A DNA stretch of 64,000 nucleotides from Ancylobacter sp. IITR112. GTDB taxonomy: Bacteria; Pseudomonadota; Alphaproteobacteria; Rhizobiales; Xanthobacteraceae. Location of the stretch: NCBI RefSeq assembly GCF_041415945.1, contig NZ_JBGCUS010000001.1, positions 4,124,501 to 4,188,500 on the forward strand, in the 5' to 3' direction. The notes beneath the pieces are model-generated. The model had not been told where the DNA came from. It saw nothing but the letters and a program-made list of their open reading frames with translations, and made no database searches. The first letter of the stretch is position 1, and each line of letters opens with the position of its first letter. A program made the translations under genes and the position numbers. This document shows positions 39,862 to 49,394 of this stretch, in pieces.

Positions 39862-41833
39862 GCCGGCCTCCTCTCTGCAGCAGCCAGATCAGATACGGGC
39901 CGCCGACCAGCGCGGCGAGCAGGCCGGTGGGGAGCTGATAGGGAAAGGCGACCATGCGGGCGAGCCAATCGGCCACCAGCAGCACCAGCGCACCGATCAG
40001 CGCCGAGGCGTAGATGAAGGCGACGCCGCGCGAAAAGCCGCTCTGGCGCGCGAGATGCGGCCCGATCAGCCCGACCAGGCTGAGCGGACCGACGAAGAAG
40101 GCCGCCACCCCGGTCATCGCCGCCGCCAGCAGGGTGAGCAGGAACTGGCTCATCGTCACCGGCAGGCCGAGCGCGGCGCTGACCCCGCGCCCGAGCGGGA
40201 GAAGGTTCAGCCAGCGGCCGGCGAGGGCGACGGGGAGCAGCAGCACCAGCGCGCAGGCGGCGAGGATGCCGGCCTGCATCATGTCCACCCGGTCGGTGGT
40301 GCCGGCCAGCCAGGCCAGCAGCAGGAAGCTGCCCGGTCCGCCGGCGGCGAAGAATGCGGAGAGAATGGCGAGCCCCATGCAACCGAGCGCGATGCCGGCG
40401 AGCAGCAGCTTTTCCGCGCCGAAGCCAGTGACGGCGGCGATGGCCAGCACCAGCAGCAGCGCGACCAGCGCCCCCGCGGCGCTGGATGCGAGCAGCAGGC
40501 CCGGCCCGGCCGCTGGCGCCAGCAGCAGCGCCACCGCGAGCCCGACGCCGGCCCCGGCGCTGATGCCGAGCACTTCCGGCCCGGCCAGCGGGTTGCCGGT
40601 GAGCCGCTGCATGATCGCCCCGGCGGCGCCGAGCAGCCCGCCCGCGGCCGCGCCGGCCAGCACGCGCGGCGCCCGGAACGGCAGAAGCTCGGCCAGCAGC
40701 GGGCCTGTAGCGAGGCTCCAGCCGTCGAGATCGCGCCCGGCGACAAGGGCGAGAAGCGCCGCCAGCCCCACCGCCACGGCCAGGCCGGCAAGGGCGAGGC
40801 CCGGGCGGTGCAGTCGGCGGGACGGGGCGGCCGGCGCCAGGACCGGCGCGGCGCTGCGCAGGCGCGGCAGCAGCCACAGCAGCAGCGGCCCGCCGAGCAG
40901 GCCGACCGCCGCGCCGGTGGGAATGAGATCGCTGCCGTCCCCAGCGGTTAGCTGGACGAGCGAATCGGTGATCCACAGCAGAAGCGCGCCGATCAGCGGG
41001 GCGGCGACGAGCATCTCGCCCGGCCGGCGCGCGCCGGCGAGGCGGGCGAAGGCGGGGGCGGCGAGGCCGACAAAGCCGATCACGCCGACCTGCGACACCA
41101 CGCTGGCCGCCAGCCACACGGCGAGCGTGATGACCGCGAGGCGCATGGCCGCGACCGCCATGCCGAGGCTGAGCGCCGCCTCGTCATCCAGCGCCAGCAG
41201 GCCGAGCGGCCGCAGCAGCAGGGCGGCCGCCGCCGCGCCCAGCGCCAGCCTCGTGCCGATCAGCGCCGCCGGCTGCCAGTTCTGCTGGTGCAGTGAGCCG
41301 GCGCCCCAGATGAACAGCGAGAACACATATTCGCCGCGCGCGAGAATGAGTGCCGCGCTGAGCGCGCCCGCCATCAGCGACAGCGTCATGCCGGCGACGA
41401 CGACGGTGACCGGCTCGAAGCCGCGCCGCCAGCTAAGCCCCAGCACCAGCGTCGCCGCCGCCAGCCCGCCGGCTAGGGCGGTGCCCTCGCGCGAGAAGGC
41501 GAGCAGCGCCGGTGCGAAGGCGAGCGCCAGCGTCAGCGCCAGCTGCGCCCCGGCGGCAATGCCGAGTGTCGAGGGGTCGGCGAGGGGGTTGCGCAGCACG
41601 CGCTGCAGCAGGGCGCCGGAAAGACCCAGCGCCGCGCCCGCCAGCAGCGCGGTGGCCGCGCGCGGTATCAGGCTGTGCCAGAACAGCAGGTGGCGCAGAT
41701 CCGCCCCGGCGCCGGGGATTTCCGGCTGGCGCAGCAGCACCAGCGCGAACAGGGCGAGGGCGAACAGGCCAAGGGCGAGGCCGAAGGGCACCGGCCGCAG
41801 GCTGGCGGGGCGGGAAAGGGCGAGATCAGCCAA
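39854..41833 (-). CDS. fhuB: Ferric siderophore ABC permease, double-length (FhuB-type)
   Basis: 659 residues, two FecCD permease repeats in one chain (about 5-325 and 340-655), each with about ten membrane segments. Coupling regions are ALLQRVLRNPLADPSTLGIA in the first and AIMQRLTGNPLAGPEVLGIS in the second, both matching the conserved Gly-rich loop of FhuB/BtuC. Double-length FhuB is typical of hydroxamate siderophore transport. No dedicated ATPase (fhuC) is present in this operon. Confidence 0.92.
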   Translation of the reverse strand: MADLALSRPASLRPVPFGLALGLFALALFALVLLRQPEIPGAGADLRHLLFWHSLIPRAATALLAGAALGLSGALLQRVLRNPLADPSTLGIAAGAQLALTLALAFAPALLAFSREGTALAGGLAAATLVLGLSWRRGFEPVTVVVAGMTLSLMAGALSAALILARGEYVFSLFIWGAGSLHQQNWQPAALIGTRLALGAAAAALLLRPLGLLALDDEAALSLGMAVAAMRLAVITLAVWLAASVVSQVGVIGFVGLAAPAFARLAGARRPGEMLVAAPLIGALLLWITDSLVQLTAGDGSDLIPTGAAVGLLGGPLLLWLLPRLRSAAPVLAPAAPSRRLHRPGLALAGLAVAVGLAALLALVAGRDLDGWSLATGPLLAELLPFRAPRVLAGAAAGGLLGAAGAIMQRLTGNPLAGPEVLGISAGAGVGLAVALLLAPAAGPGLLLASSAAGALVALLLVLAIAAVTGFGAEKLLLAGIALGCMGLAILSAFFAAGGPGSFLLLAWLAGTTDRVDMMQAGILAACALVLLLPVALAGRWLNLLPLGRGVSAALGLPVTMSQFLLTLLAAAMTGVAAFFVGPLSLVGLIGPHLARQSGFSRGVAFIYASALIGALVLLVADWLARMVAFPYQLPTGLLAALVGGPYLIWLLQRGGRHG

Positions 41834-42758
41834 TGTCGCCTCCCGCCTTGCCCGCCAGTTCGCCCGCCCGCGCGCCGCTGTCCGGGTTCAGCAGCGCGCC
41901 GGTGAGCAGCCGGGCGAAGCGGGCGGCGGTGGGCAGGCCGCCGAACGGATCGACACTGGCGAGCACGGCGAGCCGTCGGGCGCGGATCTGCGGCAGCGCG
42001 TTCCACAGCGCGCTGGTGCCCAGCACGCGCGCGGCATCCGGCGGCACGGGCCGCAGGACGACGAGGAAGGCCTCGGGGAAGCGCGCCAGCGCCTCGATGC
42101 CGATGGGGGCCGAGGCGGAATAGAAGGTCCGCTCGCCCCAGGCATTGGCGAAGCCGAGCCGGGCAAGCACCTCGCCGAACAGGCTGTCGGCGCCGAAGAC
42201 GCGGAAATGCCGGGCATCGCCGAGATTGAGCACCAGCAGCGGCCGCCCGGTTTCGCCGGCGAGGCGGTGCCGGCACGCCGCGATCTCGCCGGCCACGGAG
42301 GCGATCAGCGATCGCGCCGCTTCTTCCTTGCCGGTGAGGGCGCCGATTCGCGTCGCCGCCGCTTCCGCCTCGTCATAAGGCGGCCGGCCGGTGCGGTAGA
42401 TCGAGATCGTCTCCACCGGGGCGATGCGGGCGAGCTGGGATTCCATGCCGGCGTAGAAATTCGAGGAGAAGATCACGCTCGGCCGGGTGAGGCGCAACGC
42501 CTCGTAATTGAGCGCGCCGCGCAGGCCGATATCGACCACCGAGGCCGGCACGGGCGGCTCCACCGCCACCTGGCGGAACAGCACGAGCTCGGTCGCCGCC
42601 ACCGGGGTGAGCCCCATGCCGAGCAGCGTCTCCAGCAGCGCCCAGTCAATGGCCGCGGCGCGCAGCCCTTCCGCCCGGGCCGGCGCGCCGGGCTGCACCA
42701 GCGCGGCGAGCCCGCCGCCGATCAGGGCGCGGCGGGAGAGGGTCGTCGCTGCGCTCAC
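41826..42758 (-). CDS. fhuD: Ferric siderophore-binding periplasmic protein (FhuD-type)
   Basis: 310 residues. A Tat-like signal (SRRALIGGGLAAL) ends near ARA-EG. The fold is a rigid-helix class III binding protein: AIDWALLETLLGMGLTPVAA, VVDIGLRGALNYEALRLTRP and FGADSLFGEVLARLGFANAW are FhuD blocks. It overlaps fhuB by 8 bases. Together with FhuB and the TonB receptor it forms the hydroxamate uptake route. Confidence 0.9.
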   Translation of the reverse strand: MSAATTLSRRALIGGGLAALVQPGAPARAEGLRAAAIDWALLETLLGMGLTPVAATELVLFRQVAVEPPVPASVVDIGLRGALNYEALRLTRPSVIFSSNFYAGMESQLARIAPVETISIYRTGRPPYDEAEAAATRIGALTGKEEAARSLIASVAGEIAACRHRLAGETGRPLLVLNLGDARHFRVFGADSLFGEVLARLGFANAWGERTFYSASAPIGIEALARFPEAFLVVLRPVPPDAARVLGTSALWNALPQIRARRLAVLASVDPFGGLPTAARFARLLTGALLNPDSGARAGELAGKAGGDIG

Positions 42759-42819
42759 GTCGGGCCGCCCGCCGCACGCGCATTCCGAATCGCGCCGCCC
42801 GGCGCGGAAGGCGTGCCCT

Positions 42820-44955
42820 CTACCATTTGTAGGACAAGGTTCCGATCACGGTGCGCCCGTCGCCATAGTAGCAGCCGAAGAAGCCGCAGCTGGCGACATA
42901 GGTTTCGTCCGCGATGTTGTTGACGTTGAGCTGGGCCTTGAACGGGCCCTTCTCGTAATGCAGCGCCAGGTCGAACAGCGTGTTGGAGGACAGGAAGATG
43001 CTGTTGTCGTCGAGCGCGTAGCGGTCGCCGACGAAGCGCACGCCGCCGCCAAAGCCGAAGCCGGCCCACTGGCCCGAGGGGATGGTGTAGTCGAGCCAGA
43101 GATTGGCCATGTTCTCCGGCACATTGGCCGGCCGGTTGCCGGCATATTCGCCCTCGGTGATCTCTGCATTCATGTAGGTGTAGTTGGCGATCAGGTTCAG
43201 CCCTTCCGCCAGCCCCGCCACGGCGGTGAACTCGAAGCCCTTCACCCGCACCTCGCCGATCTGCGTCTCATAGCTGACGCCGTCGATGAACTGGGTGGAG
43301 AGCACGTTGGACTGGGTGATGTCATAGGCCGCGACGGTGAAGAAGCCGTTCCAGCCCACTGGCTGGTACTTCACGCCGATTTCGACCTGCTTGCCCTCCA
43401 TGGGCTGGAAGGCGGCGCCGCCGAGCTGGGTCGGCATGTTGCCGATGACCGGCTCGAAGGAGGTGGAATAGTTGAAATAGGGGGCGATGCCGTTGTCGAA
43501 CAGATAGGTGAGACCGACGCGACCGGTGAAGGCGCTGTCGTCCTGGTCCTGCGCGGTGTCGCCGAAATTGGTCAGGCTGGTGGAATCGGTGGTCGCCCAG
43601 TCATGCCGCAGGCCAACGGTGAGCAGCCAGTTCTGCAGCTTGATCTGGTCCTGCGCATAGATGCCGGTCTGGGAGATGGTGCCGTTGACATCGGCCGTGT
43701 ACCAGGCCGCGCCGCTGACCGGCTGGTTGTAGATGGGGAAGAGGACGTTGATCGGCGAGGCGGTGCCGAATTCGGTGACGTTGGATTCGGTGTAGCGGCG
43801 GTAGTCGAGGCCGATCAGCACCTCATGGGCGAGGGCGCCCGTTTCGAAGCGGCCATGCATCTGGCTGTCGATGGTGAAGGTCTGCTGCGATTCGGAATTC
43901 TCCGAGGAGCCGCGATTGGCGACGAGCGGATTGGTCGAACTCAGCGAGCTGTAATAGAGGCTGTTATAATCCCAGGCGAGCACGGCGTAGCGGGCGTTCT
44001 GCCGGAACTCCCACGTATCGTTGAAGCGGTGCTTGAACTCGTAGCCGACGCTGCCGAAGGTGCGATTGGAATTGTCGTAATCAGGGTCGCCGAGAAACCG
44101 GCTGCGGGGCAGGCGCAGGCCGCCATCGGCGTCTACCGTGTACTGAACCGGCAAGCCGACCGGGGTGCCGGACTGGTCGTACTGAATGTTGGCCAGCACG
44201 GTCAGCGAGGTGTCGGTCGTCGGTTGCCAGGTCAGCGCCGGGGCGAAGAACAGCCGGTTGTCGTCGATATAGTCGGTCTGGGTGTCGCTGTCGCGGGCGA
44301 GGCCGGTGAAGCGGTAGGAGATGTCGGCATTGTCGGGCAGCACGCCGCCAATGTCGAAGCGGCCGACATAGCGGTCGAAGCTGCCGGCTTCCACCTGCAC
44401 CTCGCCGAAATTGGTGAAGGTGGGGCGTTTGGAAATGAAGTCGAGCAGGCCGCCGGGATTGCCCTGGCCGTAGAGCACCGAGGCCGGTCCGCGCACCACG
44501 TCGATGCGCTCCATGCCATAGGGGTCGAGGGCGGGGGTGCCGGCCTCGCGCATCAGCTTGAGCCCGTTGAGATACATGCTGTTGTCGGCGGAGAAGCCGC
44601 GAATGATCGGCGAATCGAAGCGCGGATCGGTGCCGAAGGGCTGGGAGACGACGCCGGCGGTGTAGTCGAGCGCCTGGCCGACATTCTGCACCGCCCGCGC
44701 ATCCATCTGGTCGCGGGTGACGACGGAGATCGACTGCGGCACCTCGACCAGCGGCGTGTCGGTCTTGGTGCCGGCGGTGGTGGAGCGGGCGACATAGCCC
44801 TGCGTGTCGTCGGTTCGCTGACCCTCGACATCAATCCGCTCGAGCTCGATGGGCGCCGCGCTTTGCTGGGCCCGCGCGACCGAGGCCGAGACAAGGATCG
44901 CCGCGCTGCCCATCAGCAGCGACATCGTTGAGAGGCCCAGCCGTTCGCGCATCAT
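42820..44955 (-). CDS. TonB-dependent ferric siderophore receptor (FhuA family)
   Basis: 711 residues from ATG 44955 (44952 is an equal alternative). Signal peptide ends near ARA-QQS; plug domain with TPLVEVPQSISVVTRDQMDA and VRGPASVLYGQGNPGG; then a beta-barrel ending in the typical aromatic terminus GTLSYKW. Two Cys in ASCGFFGCYYGDGR near the end match FhuA-family receptors of alphaproteobacteria. Outer-membrane importer of ferric siderophore, first gene of the operon, divergent from the AraC regulator. Confidence 0.93.
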   Translation of the reverse strand: MMRERLGLSTMSLLMGSAAILVSASVARAQQSAAPIELERIDVEGQRTDDTQGYVARSTTAGTKTDTPLVEVPQSISVVTRDQMDARAVQNVGQALDYTAGVVSQPFGTDPRFDSPIIRGFSADNSMYLNGLKLMREAGTPALDPYGMERIDVVRGPASVLYGQGNPGGLLDFISKRPTFTNFGEVQVEAGSFDRYVGRFDIGGVLPDNADISYRFTGLARDSDTQTDYIDDNRLFFAPALTWQPTTDTSLTVLANIQYDQSGTPVGLPVQYTVDADGGLRLPRSRFLGDPDYDNSNRTFGSVGYEFKHRFNDTWEFRQNARYAVLAWDYNSLYYSSLSSTNPLVANRGSSENSESQQTFTIDSQMHGRFETGALAHEVLIGLDYRRYTESNVTEFGTASPINVLFPIYNQPVSGAAWYTADVNGTISQTGIYAQDQIKLQNWLLTVGLRHDWATTDSTSLTNFGDTAQDQDDSAFTGRVGLTYLFDNGIAPYFNYSTSFEPVIGNMPTQLGGAAFQPMEGKQVEIGVKYQPVGWNGFFTVAAYDITQSNVLSTQFIDGVSYETQIGEVRVKGFEFTAVAGLAEGLNLIANYTYMNAEITEGEYAGNRPANVPENMANLWLDYTIPSGQWAGFGFGGGVRFVGDRYALDDNSIFLSSNTLFDLALHYEKGPFKAQLNVNNIADETYVASCGFFGCYYGDGRTVIGTLSYKW

Positions 44956-45023
44956 GCTACCCGTTTTCCAGCAGTTGAGATGAATTATAAAGAAGCGCCT
45001 CCCGCCGGCCCCGGGAAACATCG

Positions 45024-45165
45024 CTTCATATCAATCATCATTCTGCCGTTCTTGTCGTATTCTCTTGTATTTTGAACGATCGTGTTTTCTATTGGGCCTT
45101 GATCGAACGGATTTGGCCCGAGATCAAGATGGATTTCCACTTCATATTGATTCTAATCTATGAAG
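45024..45165. promoter_or_regulatory. Divergent control region with repeated CTTCATAT motifs
   Basis: The gap 44956-45185 is distinctly AT-rich. CTTCATAT occurs at 45024-45031 and again at 45140-45147. The second copy forms a perfect inverted repeat CTTCATA (45140-45146) with TATGAAG (45159-45165) around a 12-base centre. These are candidate operators for the adjacent AraC regulator or an iron regulator. The second copy is only about 20 bases upstream of the araC-type gene start, so autoregulation is likely. Confidence 0.55.
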
Positions 45166-45185
45166 TGTCGTCCTGATCTTGGCGA

Positions 45186-46088
45186 ATGGCGTGCCGCATG
45201 ACCTTTCAACCCCGCATGACCTCCAGGGTAGAGGGCATCACCCTCCTCGATGATCTGCGCTGGCGTAGCTGGAACGGGATCATCGCCGATGTCTGGCATG
45301 TCGCCTGCGCGGCCGGGGCGGGCGGGCACTATGTTTCGCGCGACGCCCGGCTGTTCGTGGTGCTGGAGCGCGAGGGCGGGCGCTCGGATGTGCAGCTTTC
45401 CGCCGACGGGCGGCGGCGCCGGGTGCCGCGCGCGCCGCACCGCATGAGCTTCGTGCCGGCCGGGATGCAGGTGTGGTCGCATGTCGACGAGTCGGTGCGG
45501 GTGCGCCATCTCGACCTCCACTTCCACGCGCCGACACTGAGCGAGCGCCTGGGCGAGGACCTTGACGATGAGCGGCTGACGACGCCGCGGCTCGATTTTC
45601 TCGACGAGCGGCTGTTCACCCTGGCGCAGCTTATCGCCGAGGAGTGCACCGCGCCGCAGCCGCGCCACGACCTCTATGGCGACGGGCTGACGCTGGCGCT
45701 GTTCATCGACCTGCTGCGGCTCGGCCGGGCGGCGCCGGAGGCGGCGGGCAAGGGTGCCGCGCTTTCGCCGCGCCAACTCCGGCGGGTGACGGAATTCATC
45801 GAGGCCAATTGCGCGCGCAATATCCGCCTGCAGGAACTGGCGGAGCTGACCGGCCTGTCGCAATCCTATTTCAGCCACGCCTTCAAGGCGGCGACCGGGG
45901 TGCCGCCCTATCAGTGGCACCTCAAGGCGCGGCTGCGCAAAGTGCAGGCGCTACTCGCCGGCTCCGACCTGGCGCTGACCGAGATCGCGTCCGCCACCGG
46001 CTTTACCGATCAGGCGCACCTCACCCGCAGCTTCCGCCGGCTTATCGGAGCTACCCCGGCGGCATGGCGCCGCGCGCAGGGGCGCTGA
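45186..46088 (+). CDS. AraC-family regulator of the siderophore operon
   Basis: 300 residues from ATG 45186; an ATG at 45198 is possible. N-terminal cupin-like sensor about 20-170 (DVWHVACAAGAGGHYVSRDA, MSFVPAGMQVWSHVDESVRV), C-terminal double helix-turn-helix about 195-298 with LRLQELAELTGLSQSYFS-type and ALTEIASATGFTDQAHLTRS helices. Divergent from the TonB receptor gene. AraC proteins in this position usually activate receptor genes when the cognate siderophore is present. Confidence 0.9.
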   Translation: MACRMTFQPRMTSRVEGITLLDDLRWRSWNGIIADVWHVACAAGAGGHYVSRDARLFVVLEREGGRSDVQLSADGRRRRVPRAPHRMSFVPAGMQVWSHVDESVRVRHLDLHFHAPTLSERLGEDLDDERLTTPRLDFLDERLFTLAQLIAEECTAPQPRHDLYGDGLTLALFIDLLRLGRAAPEAAGKGAALSPRQLRRVTEFIEANCARNIRLQELAELTGLSQSYFSHAFKAATGVPPYQWHLKARLRKVQALLAGSDLALTEIASATGFTDQAHLTRSFRRLIGATPAAWRRAQGR

Positions 46089-46101
46089 CCGGCGATCGGG
46101 T

Positions 46102-46848
46102 TCACAGCGCGGCGGGCGCGAAGAGCGCGCCGAAGCCGGCGAGCGGGGCGGTGGGTATCTCCAGCGCTCGCAGGCAGCCCCACAAGGTCGCGCTGACGGA
46201 ATCAATGATGGGAATGCCCAGCGCGCGTTCCACCTGCGCCCCCACCAGCGCGCCGCGCATATTGGTGCAGACGATGGCAATGGCGTCCGGCGCCGCGCCG
46301 GCGACGTCAGTGCACATCCGGCCGATGCGATCCTCGTCAATGTCGGCGAAGGAGAAATTGTCGGACAGGCCGCCATGGGCGCCGGCCACCACCTCGACGC
46401 CGAGCGTGGCGTAGTTGGCGGCGATGCGCGCGCCGACATCGCCCGTATAGGGCGTGACGATTCCAAGGCGGCGGATGTCGCGCTCGGCGATGAGCCGGTT
46501 GAGGCCGAGAATGCAGCTTGTCGCCTTCACCCCCGTTCGCGCCTCGATCGCCGCGCAGAGCCGCGCATCGGTCTCGAAGCCGAGCCAGCTCGCGGAGGTG
46601 CCGTTCCAGGCGATGATGTCGGTGCGGGCGTCGGCGAGCAGCTCCGCCGCCGCCAGGATCGGCTCCTGGCGGAACTGGTTGGAGGCGCTGTCGTCGAGCG
46701 CGATCCGCGTCACCCGGAAGCGGGCGAAATGCGCCGTCACCTCGGGGAAAAGCGGTTCCAGCATCCGCGCCGTATAGGGCTCCAGCACGGTGTTGGAGGA
46801 CGGCGTCAGCATGCCGATCCGCCGGGGGGAGGGGAATTCGTTCTGCAT
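46102..46848 (-). CDS. Asp/Glu racemase-superfamily protein (maleate isomerase/arylmalonate decarboxylase-like)
   Basis: 248 residues. It starts RIGMLTPSSNTVLEPYTARM, the signature of the maleate isomerase branch. At the first active-site position (AWNGTSAS, Gly83) there is Gly rather than Cys, while the second Cys is kept (IVCTNMRG, Cys194). This Gly/Cys pair is that of arylmalonate decarboxylase rather than a two-Cys racemase. It is separated from gamma-glutamyltransferase by a terminator, so it may be partly uncoupled from that operon. Substrate unknown. Confidence 0.8.
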   Translation of the reverse strand: MQNEFPSPRRIGMLTPSSNTVLEPYTARMLEPLFPEVTAHFARFRVTRIALDDSASNQFRQEPILAAAELLADARTDIIAWNGTSASWLGFETDARLCAAIEARTGVKATSCILGLNRLIAERDIRRLGIVTPYTGDVGARIAANYATLGVEVVAGAHGGLSDNFSFADIDEDRIGRMCTDVAGAAPDAIAIVCTNMRGALVGAQVERALGIPIIDSVSATLWGCLRALEIPTAPLAGFGALFAPAAL

Positions 46849-46865
46849 GCGAGGGTTCCGGCATG

Positions 46866-46893
46866 AAAAGCCCGGCGCACCATGGCGCCGGGC
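46866..46893 (-). terminator. Intrinsic terminator after the gamma-glutamyltransferase gene
   Basis: Minus strand: perfect 9-base arms GCCCGGCGC and GCGCCGGGC with a 6-base centre, followed by TTTT. It lies 15 bases after the transferase stop and 17 bases before the racemase start, so the last gene either depends on read-through or has its own promoter. Confidence 0.8.
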
Positions 46894-46908
46894 GTCGAGG
46901 AAGTCGCC

Positions 46909-48513
46909 TCAGAAGCCCAGTGCGCAGCCATCCTTGCGCGGGTCGGAGCCGGCGAGCAGGAAGCCGCTGGCGGGATCGCGCAGGATGATCTGCGCTCCGC
47001 CGAACGGCTCGATGGCGGAGGTGACGGTGTGGCCGCGTGCCTCCAGTTCCGCTCGCAGGCTTTCGGGCCAGGTCGGCTCGATTTCCAGCACGCCGTCATG
47101 GGCGAAGGAGCGTGGCGCGTCCACCGCCATCTGCACGTCGAGGCCGCGGTCGAACAGGCCGGAAAGCAGCGCCGCCTGGCCGGAAGCCTGGTACTGCCCG
47201 CCCATCACGCCGAATACGCCGACGGCTTCGCCCTCCCTGCGCAGCAGGCCGGGGATGATGGTGTGCATCGGCCGCTTACCACCGGCGATGGCGTTGGGAT
47301 GGTCCTCGATCAGCCGGAAGGAGGCGCCGCGCGAATGCAGCAGCACGCCGGTTTCCGGGTCGATGCGGGTCGAGCCATAGCCGTGGAACAGCGAATTGAT
47401 GAACGACACCATGTTGCCGTCGCGGTCGATCACGCTGATATAGACCGTGTCCTTGTGCTCCGGCTCGTCCCACAGCGCCGGCGGCAAAGCGCGGCCCATG
47501 TCGATGCGGGCGGCGAGGCGGCGGGCGGTCTCGCGCGAGAGCAGCTCTTCCACCGGCACCGTCATCGCCGAGGGATCAGCGAGCAGCGCGTCGCGGTTGA
47601 AGTAAGCGAGCTTGCCGGCCTCGGCATGGAGATGCACCCGGTCGGCCAGCGACAGACCCTCGCCGAGATCGAATTCGCGCAGGATGTTGAGCAGCATCAG
47701 CGCCGCGAGGCCTTGGCCATTGGGCGGGCACTCTTCCACGGTGTAGCCGCGATACTCGGTCGCGATCGGCGTGGTGTAGAAAGCGCCCTCCTTCATCGCC
47801 GCGAAGTCCTCCACCGTGTGCAGCCCGCCGAGGCTGTTGAGATAGCGCACCATTGATTGCGCGGTTGCGCCCTCATAGAAGGCGGCCGCGCCATGGGCAG
47901 CGATGTCGCGCAGGCGCTGGCCGAGGAGCGGCTGGGCATGGCGGTCGCCGGCCACCAGCGGCTTGCCGTCCTTGAGGAAGAAGGCGCTGGCGTTCGCATC
48001 CTGCGCCAGCAGCGGGGCGTCGTCGGCCCAGTCGAAGGCGACGCGCTGGGCGATGGGGTAGCCGTTCTCGGCATAGTCGATGGCGCGGGCGAACAGCCGC
48101 TCAAGCGGCAGGCTGGCATAGTCCGCGTGCAGCCGCGTCCAGGCGGAAATCGCGCCCGGAACAGTGACGGCGTGCGGGCTGGTGCGGGGAATCTCGGTGG
48201 TGAGGCCGGCGGCCTTCAGCGCCGCGACGCTCGCCGCCATCGGCGCGCGCCCGCTGCCGTTCAGCGCCACGGTCGGTTGGCCCTTGGGCGCGTAGAGCGC
48301 GAAGCAGTCGCCGCCAATGCCGGTCATCGCCGGCTCCACCACGCATTGCGCCGCCACCGCCGCCAAAGCCGCGTCGATGGCGTTGCCGCCGGCCTGCAGC
48401 ACCTCAAGCCCCGCCGCCGTGGCCAGCGGGTGGGAGGTGGCGATCGCCGCGTCGCGGGCGAACAGGGTGGGGCGGGAGGGGCCGAAGAAATCGGTGCGCT
48501 GGGTTGTGATCAC
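46909..48513 (-). CDS. ggt: Gamma-glutamyltransferase family hydrolase
   Basis: 534 residues; GTG start overlapping the stop of the amidohydrolase gene in GTGA. It lacks a signal peptide, so the enzyme is predicted cytosolic, unlike E. coli Ggt. Conserved blocks: ATSHPLATAAGLEVLQAGGN, VVEPAMTGIGGDCFALY, NGQGLAALMLLNIL, the self-cleavage Thr in EHKDTVYISVIDRDGNMVSF, and GVFGVMGGQYQASGQAALLS. A gamma-glutamyl amide intermediate or a lactam could be its substrate in this catabolic operon. Confidence 0.92.
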   Translation of the reverse strand: MITTQRTDFFGPSRPTLFARDAAIATSHPLATAAGLEVLQAGGNAIDAALAAVAAQCVVEPAMTGIGGDCFALYAPKGQPTVALNGSGRAPMAASVAALKAAGLTTEIPRTSPHAVTVPGAISAWTRLHADYASLPLERLFARAIDYAENGYPIAQRVAFDWADDAPLLAQDANASAFFLKDGKPLVAGDRHAQPLLGQRLRDIAAHGAAAFYEGATAQSMVRYLNSLGGLHTVEDFAAMKEGAFYTTPIATEYRGYTVEECPPNGQGLAALMLLNILREFDLGEGLSLADRVHLHAEAGKLAYFNRDALLADPSAMTVPVEELLSRETARRLAARIDMGRALPPALWDEPEHKDTVYISVIDRDGNMVSFINSLFHGYGSTRIDPETGVLLHSRGASFRLIEDHPNAIAGGKRPMHTIIPGLLRREGEAVGVFGVMGGQYQASGQAALLSGLFDRGLDVQMAVDAPRSFAHDGVLEIEPTWPESLRAELEARGHTVTSAIEPFGGAQIILRDPASGFLLAGSDPRKDGCALGF

Positions 48514-49394
48514 GGGAGGCGTTCCTGCTCGGGCGGTACTGCGGGGAAGCCATACAGCGCCGCCGCATTGTCTGTCATGATTTTAGCGGCAAGGGCCTCA
48601 CTGCCGCACCAGTCGCGGAACAGGTCGACCAGCGCCGCGTCGTCCGGCGGATTGCCGGGCTTGGACGGGTGCGGCCAGTTGGTGGCGAACAGGCAGCGCT
48701 CGGGCGCATGGGCGATCAGCGCGCGGGCGAGCGCGGCGACATCGTCGTAACCGGGTGCTCCGACGCGCGAGGTCTCGTAGACGCCCGAGGTCTTCACATA
48801 GGTGCGGCCGCTGTCGAGGAGGCGCTGCAGCGCCTTGAAACCGGGATGATCGAGCCCGACGGGCTCCAAGAACTTGCCATTATGGTCGATCACCAGCCGG
48901 CCGGGCAGGCGGGCGAGGCGCCCGGCTTCCTCGTGCAGAAGCCGCCCGTCCATCTGCATCTGCACATGCCAGCCAAAGGCGGCGGTCTTGGCGGCCAGCG
49001 TTTCCAGATCCTCCCAGCCGAGCGCGCCGCCGCCGATCATGAAGAAGCGGATGCCGCGTATGCCGAGGCCGGTAAGTCGCTCCAGCTCCGCGTCGCTCAC
49101 GTCGGGGGGCACGACGGCGACGCCGCGCGCGTCTTCCCCGAGGATCGCCATCGCGTCCAAGGTGGCGCGGTTGTCGAAGCCATAGACCGAGGGCTGCACA
49201 ACCACAGCGCGCGTGAGGCCGAGCGTGGCGCGCACCTTGAGATAGGCGGCGATATCGCCCCCCGCGACCGGCGGGAAGGGCGAGGCGGGTGCCGGCGGAT
49301 AGGTCTCCGCCGGGCCGTAAATGTGCATGTGGCAGTCGCACGCGCCCGGCGGCGGCGTGAAGGCCGGTGCCCGTGCCGGCAGCAGCGCGTTCAT
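48510..49394 (-). CDS. Amidohydrolase (PDC hydrolase/lactonase-like TIM barrel)
   Basis: 294 residues. Begins PPGACDCHMHIYGPAETYPP, the His-x-His metal-binding start of the amidohydrolase_2 family; HNGKFLEP and FATNWPHPS supply other ligands. Closest in style to 2-pyrone-4,6-dicarboxylate hydrolase and sugar-lactone hydrolases. Coupled both sides: ATGA overlap with the dehydrogenase gene and GTGA overlap with ggt. It probably opens a lactone or cyclic amide in the same pathway. Confidence 0.9.
   Translation of the reverse strand: MNALLPARAPAFTPPPGACDCHMHIYGPAETYPPAPASPFPPVAGGDIAAYLKVRATLGLTRAVVVQPSVYGFDNRATLDAMAILGEDARGVAVVPPDVSDAELERLTGLGIRGIRFFMIGGGALGWEDLETLAAKTAAFGWHVQMQMDGRLLHEEAGRLARLPGRLVIDHNGKFLEPVGLDHPGFKALQRLLDSGRTYVKTSGVYETSRVGAPGYDDVAALARALIAHAPERCLFATNWPHPSKPGNPPDDAALVDLFRDWCGSEALAAKIMTDNAAALYGFPAVPPEQERLP

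Noticed and set aside
40014..42923. 969-codon plus-strand frame opposite fhuB and fhuD
   Set aside because: Low-complexity Ser/Ala/Arg sequence typical of a shadow in high-GC DNA.
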